From assembly GCA_964453575.1 (NCBI GenBank), contig CAYVRW010000017.1:1-28532 (forward strand): DNA of 28,532 bases, given 5' to 3'. Below, in pieces: positions 14,556 through 23,570 of the stretch. The stretch comes from JABDBK01 sp964453575. GTDB lineage: Bacteria; Pseudomonadota; Gammaproteobacteria; DSM-16500. The translations under genes and the position numbers were made by a program. Position 1 is the first letter of the stretch. Every line of letters starts with the position of its first letter. The notes under the pieces are model-generated. The model had not been told where the DNA came from. It saw nothing but the letters and a program-made list of their open reading frames with translations, and did not search any database.

Positions 14556-16070
14556 TCAGGGCGAAGGTCGAGAAGCAGGTTTTTCATCACACTCTTTTGT
14601 TTTAGTAGTTATTTCTTCTATCAATGACATTATTTTGATTTTATCATCTTTCCTGTCTTCTGGAAGTATCTTTAAAGCATCGAGTAACAATGTATGATAA
14701 TAATGGAGTTTATTTATATCTGAAACCGCTTCTCTTAACCCTTTTTTGCTTTCATCATACAATTCATTTGCAATTTCAATTGCTATGTTTTCTTTTCCTG
14801 GCTTAGATAAATCTTTAACGACCTCATCAAAAATAATACTTCTGTCAGATTCAGATGGTACATCTAAATATTTTTTTATCAATAGATGATAATCAATTTC
14901 TAAACTTTTACTCCGCCTAATAAATAATGCCATCATTTGTTTCCTTTGTTTTTCTAAACTGAGTTCAAGTGATTCATTATATTTTTTAAAATCAATTTCT
15001 TTGATTACACCATGTTGAAATTGCATAGACTCAAGCAATGCATCTGCTCTTATTATGCCCTCACCAATTCCTAGGCCTCGTCTATAATCAGGGTCAATTA
15101 ATGCATCTCCAATGGGAATAATGTCAGGAAAATTTGTTCCCATAAAACAAAATGGTGTTGTTTCTTTTGGTTGCAAGAATATTGGCTGAAATCGAGGCTT
15201 AGGATTAAGTTTATATTTTTCCGAAGTTTTTAAGTAAGCAAATGGAACATCTTTATTTGTTTGTAATTTTAATACTGCCTTAACCCAAGCTTCATAATCT
15301 TTATGGGTCTTTAAATTTTCTGGCATTTCCAAATACAGGCATACTTTGTTTTTTTCTAGAGGCCTAACTACACACTGCGGCATACTAAAGTTTGACCAAC
15401 CAAATTGTTGACGCAGTTTTGAAATTTCGATGAGTTTTTCCATAATGCCTTTTAAATGTTTCTCAGGAAATTTAAAAGAATGCAAAGTATCATCAACCTT
15501 AGTCTGATTATTTTTTAATTCTTTTATGTCGTTAGGCTCCATTCCAACGTAAGCAATAAAATGTTTTTTTATGGGATTGTAACCTACATCACTAAAATGA
15601 AAAGGAGGTGCTTCATGTTTATCTTCATAAATTTTGTTTATTGTTGATAGAACCTTTCTGTCAGACCCCGTTGCATCGAAAACCAAATCGCATGGAATAG
15701 CTTTGGGTTGACCTGAAGACAATCTAACATTAATACTGTTATTAGATAAATTTATGTATTCACCTTTAATAACAGTTATGTTTTCCTCTTTAAGAATTCT
15801 TTCTAATTCTCTTTCCAAATCTTTGATATGATAAGAACTAGATGGTTTAATTTCATAGTCATCATCTGCCCAAGATCGCTCTTTCTGCAAAGATACAGAA
15901 ACCAATGTAAAAATCTCTGGCTCAAGACGACCCGGTCTCGTAAAATGACTTCTTTTTTCAATAAGAATGGGGTTCAAACCTTGTTGTTTTAGTTTAATTG
16001 CCATATACATGCCAATAGGACCGCCACCTACTATAACAATATCTTTAATCGGACCAGGTCGTGCTTGCAT
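14556..16070 (-). CDS. FAD-dependent monooxygenase-like protein with helical C-terminal extension
   Basis: A 504-residue protein with an N-terminal Rossmann FAD site IVIVGGGPIGMYMAIKLKQQG (given as GGGPIG around residues 15-20, then Glu38 in LIEKR for the ribose). A mid motif is DLVFDATGSDR (about 128-138), and the second FAD motif is PIGDALIDPDYRRGLGIGEG. This is the layout of class A flavoprotein monooxygenases (PHBH fold, which includes UbiH and eukaryotic MICAL). The last 150 residues are charged and helical, unlike UbiH-type ubiquinone hydroxylases. It does not sit with ubiquinone genes. Substrate unknown; a host-directed redox effector is possible. A perfect palindrome lies directly before its ATG. 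Confidence 0.75.
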   Translation of the reverse strand: MQARPGPIKDIVIVGGGPIGMYMAIKLKQQGLNPILIEKRSHFTRPGRLEPEIFTLVSVSLQKERSWADDDYEIKPSSSYHIKDLERELERILKEENITVIKGEYINLSNNSINVRLSSGQPKAIPCDLVFDATGSDRKVLSTINKIYEDKHEAPPFHFSDVGYNPIKKHFIAYVGMEPNDIKELKNNQTKVDDTLHSFKFPEKHLKGIMEKLIEISKLRQQFGWSNFSMPQCVVRPLEKNKVCLYLEMPENLKTHKDYEAWVKAVLKLQTNKDVPFAYLKTSEKYKLNPKPRFQPIFLQPKETTPFCFMGTNFPDIIPIGDALIDPDYRRGLGIGEGIIRADALLESMQFQHGVIKEIDFKKYNESLELSLEKQRKQMMALFIRRSKSLEIDYHLLIKKYLDVPSESDRSIIFDEVVKDLSKPGKENIAIEIANELYDESKKGLREAVSDINKLHYYHTLLLDALKILPEDRKDDKIKIMSLIEEITTKTKECDEKPASRPSP

Positions 16071-16096
16071 GAATAAATACTCCTCAGTATTTATTC
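16071..16096. promoter_or_regulatory. Perfect inverted repeat overlapping the start region of the FAD gene
   Basis: Read on the minus strand, GAATAAATACT and AGTATTTATTC form an 11-bp perfect stem around GAGG, immediately followed by the ATG. GAGGAG, the Shine-Dalgarno sequence, spans the loop and first stem bases. The candidate -10 element at 16098-16103 puts the transcription start inside the palindrome, so it could be a DNA operator. If transcription starts further upstream it could be an RNA hairpin controlling ribosome access. Confidence 0.65.
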
Positions 16097-16097
16097 A

Positions 16098-16103
16098 ATT
16101 ATA
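16098..16103 (-). promoter_or_regulatory. Candidate -10 element of the FAD protein gene
   Basis: TATAAT on the minus strand lies 27 bases before the ATG at 16070. No good -35 hexamer is present at 16-18 bp spacing. The predicted start of transcription is about 16090-16092, within the palindrome. Confidence 0.45.
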
Positions 16104-16168
16104 ACATCCTAAAGATAGATTTTGTTCATATAATGGGCAATCTATTGTTTATTAATGTTATTTTCAAC

Positions 16169-16837
16169 TTACTTATTTGGCTGCTGCTGCGTTTTTTCAG
16201 GAGCACTCAATCCTCTAATAATCTCTTGTTCATTAACAGGCTGGTTTTTATAAAGCTCTTGATAATTTTCAGGTTGTTGCGAAGCAATCATGGCATCAAA
16301 TGTTTTGATTTGTGAATCAAACAAACCAACAAAAAAAGAACCGGAAACAAATTTTGTTTGATCATTTTTAAAAATGTGCTGAGTTAATATCGACAAAAAT
16401 ACCAGAGTAATAATATAACCGCGGGTAAAGCCTATCGCAGCTCCAACTTTACGATAGACAACAGCCTGGGTCATTGACACCGATTCTGCATAACCCGAAA
16501 TGGTTATACAAGCTTCGGTGATAGAAAACACGCTTACAAAACAAATCAATAAGCTAATGGTATACATAAGCTGTTGTGATAAACCCAATGTCAGCGGCCC
16601 TGCTCCTATCGTATGAAGAAAATTTTTAATAAAGGTATTATCCACTGCAGCAATCATCATAGGTGATTGGTTAAGAAAATTAGTTAACGGTACAGTAAAT
16701 TTAATAGAAAATATCAATGCCGCACTCAGACACATCAGTGCAATAAGCTCTTTTCCCGCCCCGCGCGACATCCCTCTAATGGTGTTAAGTGTTAAAATCA
16801 AAAAGACAAAAAAATCTAAACCATTCCAATTATTCAT
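16169..16837 (-). CDS. cvpA: CvpA-family inner-membrane protein
   Basis: A 222-residue membrane protein with four predicted helices. It has the N-terminal CvpA signature WNGLDFFVFLILTLNTIRG followed by SRGAGKELIALMCL, and a membrane helix near VGAAIGFTRGYIITLVFLSI. The C-terminal 50 residues are soluble and Gln-rich. CvpA is needed for colicin V secretion in E. coli and is otherwise linked to envelope homeostasis; it is usually next to purF, which is absent here. It is the last gene of ampG-mscK-cvpA, starting 17 bases after the mscK stop. The symbol is by family rather than proven orthology. Confidence 0.85.
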   Translation of the reverse strand: MNNWNGLDFFVFLILTLNTIRGMSRGAGKELIALMCLSAALIFSIKFTVPLTNFLNQSPMMIAAVDNTFIKNFLHTIGAGPLTLGLSQQLMYTISLLICFVSVFSITEACITISGYAESVSMTQAVVYRKVGAAIGFTRGYIITLVFLSILTQHIFKNDQTKFVSGSFFVGLFDSQIKTFDAMIASQQPENYQELYKNQPVNEQEIIRGLSAPEKTQQQPNK

Positions 16838-16854
16838 AGTCCTAGCCTTATTAT

Positions 16855-19800
16855 TTATTTAACAGGACCCAACAATGGCACATTCCCTCTAATGACCACT
16901 TCATGCTGCGGATAAGGTGGCTGTATGCCATGGGTTTCAAACGCTTGCCAAATTAAAATCAACACCTCAGAGCGCACACTGATGCGTGATTTAATTTGTC
17001 GTAAATTCACAAAATAACGCACTTCAAATTCGATTTGTTCATCTGCCAGCTCTTTAAGGAACACTTCGGGCGCAGGTTCTGATAACACATTTTGATGATT
17101 AGCAAGTGTTTGGTATATCAAAGCTTGCACATTCAATGGACTATCATGCCTACGTATTTTAATAGCAATAACCGTTCTTACAATAGCATCTTTTGCCGTC
17201 CAGTTAATAAATGTTTTACTAAAGATTTCTGCATTAGGCACCAATACTTCCATATGGTCCCAGGTACGAATAGTTACTGCACGGCCGCCGATATGCATCA
17301 CCTCGCCCTCATGAGTACCTATGGTAACTGTATCACCCACGCGTACGGGACGTTCCAACAATAACAGAAAACCGCACACAAAGTTATTGCCTAAATCACG
17401 TAAACCTAAACCTATACCAAAGGCAAAGGCACCCGCAACAACAGTTAATGCACGCAAATCAATACCAAGCACCCGCAATCCTATGACCACACAAATCGCA
17501 ATCATCGAATATTGTGTCAATATAGCAATACTGTTTCTAATACCTAAGTCTTTAGTGCGCGACAACAAAAACCGATACATAAATTCACGTGTCCAGCGCC
17601 CTACCCAATATAAAATCGAGGCAAGCAGCATAAGCTCAAAGATACTTAATAGGGTAATGCTAGTATTTAACACATCAAAAAGAGGATAATGCACAATGTA
17701 TTGTAAACGCTCAACGATGGGTGATTGCATGTCCCAACCGTAAATATAAAATAACAAAACACCTGCCATTAACACGAGTGTAATGCGTAGTATGGTATCT
17801 AATGGTTTTAAAAATGCTTCTGTCCATAGCCAACCGTTATTAACATGTCTTATGAAAAGATGTGAGAAAAATTCCATCATTTCACTTAAGACACCTTTTA
17901 CGATTAAATAACCAATTAAAATTAAAATAAAAATACTTTCATACCAAGACATGGTTAATACAAAATTGATAAAGCCAAATACGCCGATCATTGCATTAAC
18001 TAATAATATAAGCGGGAATAATAATCCTAATAGGCGAATCACTTTTTTGAAGTAAGTACGATCATCATCGATATAATGTAATATGAGGCCTGGCAACACA
18101 TCCCATGATTTCAATAAAAGCAATGAAACAATAGCTACAAAAATTAAAAATAAACGATAAAACAAATCTTTAATTTCATAAATAAAAGGCAATTGATGCA
18201 AAAAGACAGTGCATGCTGTAATAACACCGCCGACTAAAATAGTCCATTTTAAACGATAATATAATCTAACATCATGTCCTGCTCTATCATGCACGGTTTC
18301 AACTAAACAAAGTCTGGCTAATGTCAAAATCGATTTAAAAAACAACCATACTAAACCTAAATTCAGTAAAAATTGAAAGCTCTGCGATGGAATACGCATC
18401 CATAATAATAGCCAATAAACATTCGCTATAAACGCAAAATCAAATAACACACTATGAAACAATCGAATACTTAACCACTTTAAATTGATATGTCCAAACT
18501 CATGATCGGGAACACCCAATAAAAAACGCGCTAAAAATTTATTGAGACATAAAAAAGCAGCAAGCCAAAGTGTTTCTAATAATGCTAATAAGGCCCAGCC
18601 AAGCATAGAGAAATGCGAAAATGCTTTAATCGTCGTATGGATTAAACTTTTGAATACTTGATAAGTCAGTGTTGGCAATAAAACAATTTCATTGCCTAAA
18701 TCCAGCCAGGCTTTTGCCCCAAACCCTAATAATCCTTGACGAGCGGACAACTCTTGTTGCAATGCTTGTTCCAAGGTTGATCGGAATGAAACAACATCAT
18801 CATTTAAATCAGAAACGTTTTGAATAGACGTTTTATATTGTCCCTCAAGATCTGAAAGCTCGGCAAGAAAGAGCTTATTATCCATTTTTTGTTGGGTGAT
18901 AAACGTCTTTCGGTTATCCAATATCGACATTCGTTTATTTAGTATATCGTTCAATTTAGTAAGCTGTTTACCCAACACTTGCGTTTGATCGCTAACTTTA
19001 TTTAACAATGCAATGGAACTACTACGTGAAATAGAAACTTTAAGTTGTTGAATTTGATCTTTATAACGCACTATTAACATTTGCAAATACATAAAGTTGA
19101 CATTTTCATTGGTATAGAAAATCTCATTCATAACTTTAGCATAAGCCGCTTTATCTTTCGATTTCGTCTTTTCTAATTGATCTAATTCACTGTATAAAGC
19201 TCTTACATGCTGCAATCCGGTTTTTTGCTGTGTTTGATAATCAGTTTCTGATCTTGCTTGCTGCTCTTTAAGTTGCAGCATTGTTTGTGATTTAAGTAGG
19301 TTTTCTATTTTATTGTAGCGGGCATTGTAAAGCTGCAAGGTATCTTCAGCGATAGATTCCAATTTATAAAGATAAGATAAACGGGTTTTTTCTAAACGTA
19401 ATACCTCTTTTTGATAGGCCAGTTGTGACTTAAGCAATTTTGAATTAGGAACACCAGTACGTGCCATGTTCATGCTGAATACATTGGCTACATTCACCTG
19501 ATTTTCAATTTCTTGAATATCTTTTTCCAAAAGAGTAATGGTATGTTGTGCTTCTGAAAGCTCTACATCAATACTGTCTAAATTAGAACTTGCCACTGAG
19601 ATATCAATTTTAGTCCACTTCAACCATGTTTTACTTACTTTATCAAAAGACAAAGTTGAAAACTGGGCTTTTTGTTTTTGCTGCAAATGATTAAATTCAT
19701 TTTGCGATTCATCCAAGCGATTTTTCAGAAGATCGATTTGCTGGACCAAGACCCTGGATTTATCTAAATAAAAATCATCACCTAATTCACCTGGATAGGC

Positions 19801-19869
19801 GAACGAACTCCCTAAACATACGCTTAGCAAAATGATGAATAAAATAAATTTATGCAATGACTTTTGCAT
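16855..19869 (-). CDS. Large MscK/MscM-type mechanosensitive channel
   Basis: A 1004-residue protein. It has a signal peptide (1-24, cleavage after SFA) and a periplasmic coiled-coil region to about residue 370 rich in Gln, Lys and Leu. About ten membrane segments follow, then a C-terminal MscS core from about residue 813: pore helix GAFAFGIGLGLRDLGNNFV, then the beta domain RVGDTVTIGTHEGEV and NAEIFSKTFINW. This matches the MscK/YjeP class that releases solutes on osmotic down-shock. The Gly/Ala packing pattern of the pore helix is kept. Its start lies within the 3' end of ampG (20-base overlap), so the two are coupled. I leave the symbol empty because MscK and MscM cannot be told apart here. 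Confidence 0.88.
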   Translation of the reverse strand: MQKSLHKFILFIILLSVCLGSSFAYPGELGDDFYLDKSRVLVQQIDLLKNRLDESQNEFNHLQQKQKAQFSTLSFDKVSKTWLKWTKIDISVASSNLDSIDVELSEAQHTITLLEKDIQEIENQVNVANVFSMNMARTGVPNSKLLKSQLAYQKEVLRLEKTRLSYLYKLESIAEDTLQLYNARYNKIENLLKSQTMLQLKEQQARSETDYQTQQKTGLQHVRALYSELDQLEKTKSKDKAAYAKVMNEIFYTNENVNFMYLQMLIVRYKDQIQQLKVSISRSSSIALLNKVSDQTQVLGKQLTKLNDILNKRMSILDNRKTFITQQKMDNKLFLAELSDLEGQYKTSIQNVSDLNDDVVSFRSTLEQALQQELSARQGLLGFGAKAWLDLGNEIVLLPTLTYQVFKSLIHTTIKAFSHFSMLGWALLALLETLWLAAFLCLNKFLARFLLGVPDHEFGHINLKWLSIRLFHSVLFDFAFIANVYWLLLWMRIPSQSFQFLLNLGLVWLFFKSILTLARLCLVETVHDRAGHDVRLYYRLKWTILVGGVITACTVFLHQLPFIYEIKDLFYRLFLIFVAIVSLLLLKSWDVLPGLILHYIDDDRTYFKKVIRLLGLLFPLILLVNAMIGVFGFINFVLTMSWYESIFILILIGYLIVKGVLSEMMEFFSHLFIRHVNNGWLWTEAFLKPLDTILRITLVLMAGVLLFYIYGWDMQSPIVERLQYIVHYPLFDVLNTSITLLSIFELMLLASILYWVGRWTREFMYRFLLSRTKDLGIRNSIAILTQYSMIAICVVIGLRVLGIDLRALTVVAGAFAFGIGLGLRDLGNNFVCGFLLLLERPVRVGDTVTIGTHEGEVMHIGGRAVTIRTWDHMEVLVPNAEIFSKTFINWTAKDAIVRTVIAIKIRRHDSPLNVQALIYQTLANHQNVLSEPAPEVFLKELADEQIEFEVRYFVNLRQIKSRISVRSEVLILIWQAFETHGIQPPYPQHEVVIRGNVPLLGPVK

Positions 19870-21085
19870 TGTCTGATCTCACACTATCCCGTAAACCCAT
19901 GAGCAAAATAATTCCTGGAAAAGATAGAAAAAACGCTATCCAATAAAAATTGACCCAACCTACATGCTGCACGATCAAAGCTGCAACAGGTCCTGCAAAA
20001 ACACGGCCTAACGCAAACAACGCCGATAAAAATGCATATTGCGTAGCGCTGAATTTTATATTACATAACGACATTAGGAAGGCAACAAAGGCTGCTGTAC
20101 TCATGCCGCTGCAAAATGATTCGATAAAAATGCATGACACCATTAATAAATAATGCTTGCCTGCCATAGCTAGCAATACAAACATGAGGTTCGAAAATGC
20201 TTGCAGTAGCCCAAAAGCAATTAAGGCATAAAAAAGATTAAGACGCACCAACAATAGGCCGCCCGCAAACACACCCATGAGTGTTGCAATTAATCCAAAT
20301 GTTTTAAACGCAATTCCCACATCCGTTAGAGTAAAACCCAGTTCACCTAATAAAAAATTACTCATAAGAGCTAAGGCAAGTGCATCGCCTAATTTATAAA
20401 GCATCACAAACAAAATGATAAAAATTATTTTTTCACGTGAAAACAAGTCAATGAATGGAGCTACAATAAAACTTTTTAATGATGGGGAAGACTGAGTACA
20501 AGGCATTTCTTCCGGTGCAAACAACGTTACGATGCTCATCAATGCCATTAAACCTGCCATGATTTCAAAAGTAATTTGCCAACCTATATGATCTGCCATC
20601 ACCAATGCTAGTCCGCCGGATACCAACATGGCAATACGAAAACCTAATGTAACAGCCGCAGCCCCTAAACCTCGTTCATCAGAATGCAAAATATCCGTTC
20701 GGTAAGCATCCGTTGCAATATCTTGAGTTGCAGAAATAAATGCAATCATCAGCGCCACCATGCCTATCATGCTTGCCTGTGTCGATGGATTAAGACGAGC
20801 CATAATAAAGATAGTAAGGCATAGCCCTAATTGGGTTATCACTATCCAACCGCGGCGCCTACCTAAAAAAGAGGGAATAAACCTATCTAAAAAAGGAGCC
20901 CATAAAAACTTCCATACATAAGGCAGCCCTAGCAATGTTAATGAACCAATAGCAAGCAAACTGACCCCGGCTTGCGTAAACCATGCTTGTAAACTTGACC
21001 CAGTAAGAGCCAAAGGTAATCCGGATGAGAAACCTAAAAGTAGTACGGTTTGGATACGTCTATTAGTAATATAGTCTCTGAGCAT
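19850..21085 (-). CDS. ampG: AmpG-family MFS permease (muropeptide uptake)
   Basis: A 411-residue, 12-helix major-facilitator protein. The N-terminus is typical of AmpG: LLLGFSSGLPLALTGSSLQA, then AGVSLLAIGSLTLLGLPYVWKFLWAPFLDR. Other marks are GRRRGWI at the loop between helices 2 and 3, and SATQDIATDAYRTD. AmpG imports GlcNAc-anhydro-muropeptides for peptidoglycan recycling. E. coli AmpG is 491 aa with extra C-terminal helices; 411 residues is the core MFS size seen in many other bacteria, so substrate range is less certain. It leads the ampG-mscK-cvpA operon and is divergent from sdaA. Confidence 0.88.
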   Translation of the reverse strand: MLRDYITNRRIQTVLLLGFSSGLPLALTGSSLQAWFTQAGVSLLAIGSLTLLGLPYVWKFLWAPFLDRFIPSFLGRRRGWIVITQLGLCLTIFIMARLNPSTQASMIGMVALMIAFISATQDIATDAYRTDILHSDERGLGAAAVTLGFRIAMLVSGGLALVMADHIGWQITFEIMAGLMALMSIVTLFAPEEMPCTQSSPSLKSFIVAPFIDLFSREKIIFIILFVMLYKLGDALALALMSNFLLGELGFTLTDVGIAFKTFGLIATLMGVFAGGLLLVRLNLFYALIAFGLLQAFSNLMFVLLAMAGKHYLLMVSCIFIESFCSGMSTAAFVAFLMSLCNIKFSATQYAFLSALFALGRVFAGPVAALIVQHVGWVNFYWIAFFLSFPGIILLMGLRDSVRSDNAKVIA

Positions 21086-21174
21086 TATTCTTCTAAACCT
21101 ATCAAAAAATATGCTTATTTTATCATTATTCTGCTAATATTGACACCACAAAAACCTTAACTTTAGGGTAACTT

Positions 21175-22542
21175 ATGGTAATTAGCATATTTGATTTATT
21201 TTCTATTGGGATAGGGCCTTCGAGTTCGCATACGGTAGGGCCTATGAAAGCAGCACGTGAATTCGTCTTATCGCTTGATACTAAAAACCTTTTTAAACAA
21301 ACAAAAAGTATAAAAATAGAATTATTTGGCTCCCTCGCATTTACTGGCAAAGGTCACGGCACCGATGGCGCGATCCTGGTGGGATTAGAAGGTTTTATAC
21401 CCAGCACCATAGACCCTGAAATCATTCCAGCACGCGTTGCACGAATTGTGCAAAATAAGTCCATTGGTCTTTTGGGAAAACATACTGTTCAATTTTTGAT
21501 CGAAAAAGACTTTGAATTTAACTTCAAAGATTTACTCCCTAACCACACCAATGGCATGCGGTTTTCAGCTTTTGATGAAAAAGGCGATACTTTACTCTCG
21601 GAGATTTATTACTCCATAGGCGGCGGATTTATTACCAAAGAAGGTCAAAGTCCACATGATATTCATAAAACCATACCCTACCCCTTTCAATCCACCCAAG
21701 ACTTAATTAAACATTGCGAACAAAACCATCTCACTATCAAAGAGGTGATGTTGGCCAATGAAGCCAGTTTACATGGCGAAACCGAAGTTCGTACGCGATT
21801 ATTAGCTATTGCTGATGTCATGCGTCATTGCATTAATAAAGGCTGTGAAACCAAAGGTATTTTGCCAGGTGGTTTACATATTAAACGCCGCGCACCGGAG
21901 CTTTTCGAAAAACTTAAAGATAAAGGCAGGCCTCTATCGCATGAATTTACTGACAGCATGGCCTGGTTAAACCTCTATGCGATTGCTGTCAATGAAGAAA
22001 ATGCCGCTGGCGGCCGCGTTGTCACTGCACCCACCAATGGCGCATCCGGCATTATTCCGGCTGTATTGCATTATTATTTAGATTTTTACCCCGAAGCTAA
22101 AAAAGAGCATGCTATTGATTTTTTACTCACGGCGGGTGCCATTGCCATACTATATAAAAAAAATGCATCCATCTCAGGCGCAGAAGTCGGCTGCCAAGGT
22201 GAAGTCGGTACGGCTTGCTCTATGGCTGCAGCTGCCATTACTGCCATGCTAGGCGGTACTATTTATCAAATAGAAAATGCTGCTGAAATTGCTATGGAAC
22301 ATCATTTAGGTATGACTTGCGACCCTATCAATGGTCTGGTGCAAATTCCCTGCATAGAACGCAATGCCATGGGCGCGGTAAAAGCAGTAAATGCCGCACG
22401 TCTTGCCCTGTTAGGCGATGGCACTCATTTTGTTTCACTGGACAAAGTCATTGCCACCATGAAGCAAACTGGAAAAGACATGCTGACGATTTATAAGGAA
22501 ACATCATTGGGCGGATTAGCGGCTAATATTCCAGAGTGTTAG
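21175..22542 (+). CDS. sdaA: L-serine dehydratase, single-chain iron-sulfur type
   Basis: A 455-residue enzyme that converts L-serine to pyruvate and ammonia using a [4Fe-4S] cluster. The N-terminal domain opens SIFDLFSIGIGPSSSHTVGP, the substrate-binding signature. Cluster ligands are predicted as Cys340, Cys382 and Cys393. The protein ends SLGGLAANIPEC with Cys455 last. In the Legionella pneumophila enzyme the equivalents are 343, 385, 396 and the terminal Cys458, which occupies the active site without substrate (tail-in-mouth); all four are offset by exactly three. It fits a lifestyle using serine as a main carbon source. It is monocistronic, and its 3' end overlaps the zapD promoter. Confidence 0.96.
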   Translation: MVISIFDLFSIGIGPSSSHTVGPMKAAREFVLSLDTKNLFKQTKSIKIELFGSLAFTGKGHGTDGAILVGLEGFIPSTIDPEIIPARVARIVQNKSIGLLGKHTVQFLIEKDFEFNFKDLLPNHTNGMRFSAFDEKGDTLLSEIYYSIGGGFITKEGQSPHDIHKTIPYPFQSTQDLIKHCEQNHLTIKEVMLANEASLHGETEVRTRLLAIADVMRHCINKGCETKGILPGGLHIKRRAPELFEKLKDKGRPLSHEFTDSMAWLNLYAIAVNEENAAGGRVVTAPTNGASGIIPAVLHYYLDFYPEAKKEHAIDFLLTAGAIAILYKKNASISGAEVGCQGEVGTACSMAAAAITAMLGGTIYQIENAAEIAMEHHLGMTCDPINGLVQIPCIERNAMGAVKAVNAARLALLGDGTHFVSLDKVIATMKQTGKDMLTIYKETSLGGLAANIPEC

Positions 22543-22568
22543 CACTTAAAAAAATCCCGTGATATAAT
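22539..22568 (+). promoter_or_regulatory. Candidate promoter of the zapD operon
   Basis: TTAGCA (22539-22544, 4/6) and TATAAT (22563-22568) are 18 bases apart. The -35 hexamer covers the sdaA stop codon. The predicted transcript start is about 22575, shortly before the zapD ATG. Confidence 0.5.
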
Positions 22569-22591
22569 TTTTCAATTAATCAATTTGTTAG

Positions 22592-23368
22592 ATGAATATG
22601 ATAGAAAATGCCATAATTTATGAACAACCCTTAAATGAGTTAATCAGGGTGTGTTTACGAATAGAACAATTGTTTCAACAAATCGATCACCAAATCGTTG
22701 ATAACTCTATTCCAGGTACACGAAAAGTTATTACTATCATTATTAATCTTTTGCAATTGGTCGATCGGCCAGACTTAAAAGCAAAACTTGCTAAAGAATT
22801 AAGTCATCAAACTGTATTGCTTTCGAGACTGGAAGATACGCCTGAAATTGATCCGACAATATTGCATGATACCCTGCATCAGCTGGATGAGCTTGCGCGC
22901 AATTTCATAGCTAACAATAAAAAAATAGCTCAAAATCTGCGCGAAGTTGAGTTGTTAAACAACTTGCGCTTGCACTTAGCAAGCCCTGGCGGCGGTTGTT
23001 GTTTTGATATACCTCTTTATCATTATTGGTTAAATCAACCTGCAGAAGTAAGAGAAAGCACTCTTAAAACATGGATCAATGAATTTAACCAAATTCGTGA
23101 GGCCATTTCTCTTATTTTAAGATTAATACGCGAAGGGTCTAAATTTAATCATAAAACTGCTGAACATGGTTTTTATCAGGAATTATTAGATCCCCAGGTG
23201 AATTTACGTCTGATACGTGTTGCTATTCCACATGGTATTGCAGCTTATCCAGAAATTAGCATCGGGCGTCATTATTTAAGCGTAAGGTTTTTTTCACCGA
23301 CCATTCAAGAAAGGCCTACACAATATTTAGACCGCATCGAATTTTGGATATCGCATTGTAATGCATAA
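22592..23368 (+). CDS. zapD: ZapD, FtsZ-bundling cell division protein
   Basis: A 258-residue cytoplasmic helical protein of the ZapD (YacF) family, which crosslinks FtsZ filaments at the division ring. Marks are the N-terminal YEQPLNELIRVCLRIEQLFQQ and the central SPGGGCCFDIPLYHYWL (from residue 131). Two ATGs, 22592 and 22598, are possible starts; neither has a strong ribosome site. In E. coli the order is coaE-zapD-yacG; coaE is not upstream here, where sdaA sits instead. yacG overlaps the zapD end by 8 bases. Confidence 0.94.
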   Translation: MNMIENAIIYEQPLNELIRVCLRIEQLFQQIDHQIVDNSIPGTRKVITIIINLLQLVDRPDLKAKLAKELSHQTVLLSRLEDTPEIDPTILHDTLHQLDELARNFIANNKKIAQNLREVELLNNLRLHLASPGGGCCFDIPLYHYWLNQPAEVRESTLKTWINEFNQIREAISLILRLIREGSKFNHKTAEHGFYQELLDPQVNLRLIRVAIPHGIAAYPEISIGRHYLSVRFFSPTIQERPTQYLDRIEFWISHCNA

Positions 23369-23570
23369 CACTAAAAAAGAAGACATCGTTTGTCCGCATT
23401 GCGGAAAACCCAACACTTGGACGCCAAACAACAGTTTTCGACCTTTTTGTTCGGAACGTTGTAAACTCATCGACCTTGGCGAATGGGCCGATGAAAAGTA
23501 CAAGATTCCTGTGCAGCCAGATACCTCTGAGGATAACATCCCTGAACCTGACGATAAAAATAATGATTAA
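23361..23570 (+). CDS. yacG: YacG, zinc-ribbon DNA gyrase inhibitor
   Basis: A 69-residue protein with a four-cysteine zinc site: Cys11 and Cys14 (CPHC), Cys30 and Cys34 (CSERC). The family motif LIDLGEWADEKYKIP follows, with an acidic disordered tail. YacG inhibits gyrase in E. coli. It starts inside the zapD 3' end, and the next gene starts inside its own last codons, indicating coupled translation. Confidence 0.95.
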   Translation: MHNTKKEDIVCPHCGKPNTWTPNNSFRPFCSERCKLIDLGEWADEKYKIPVQPDTSEDNIPEPDDKNND

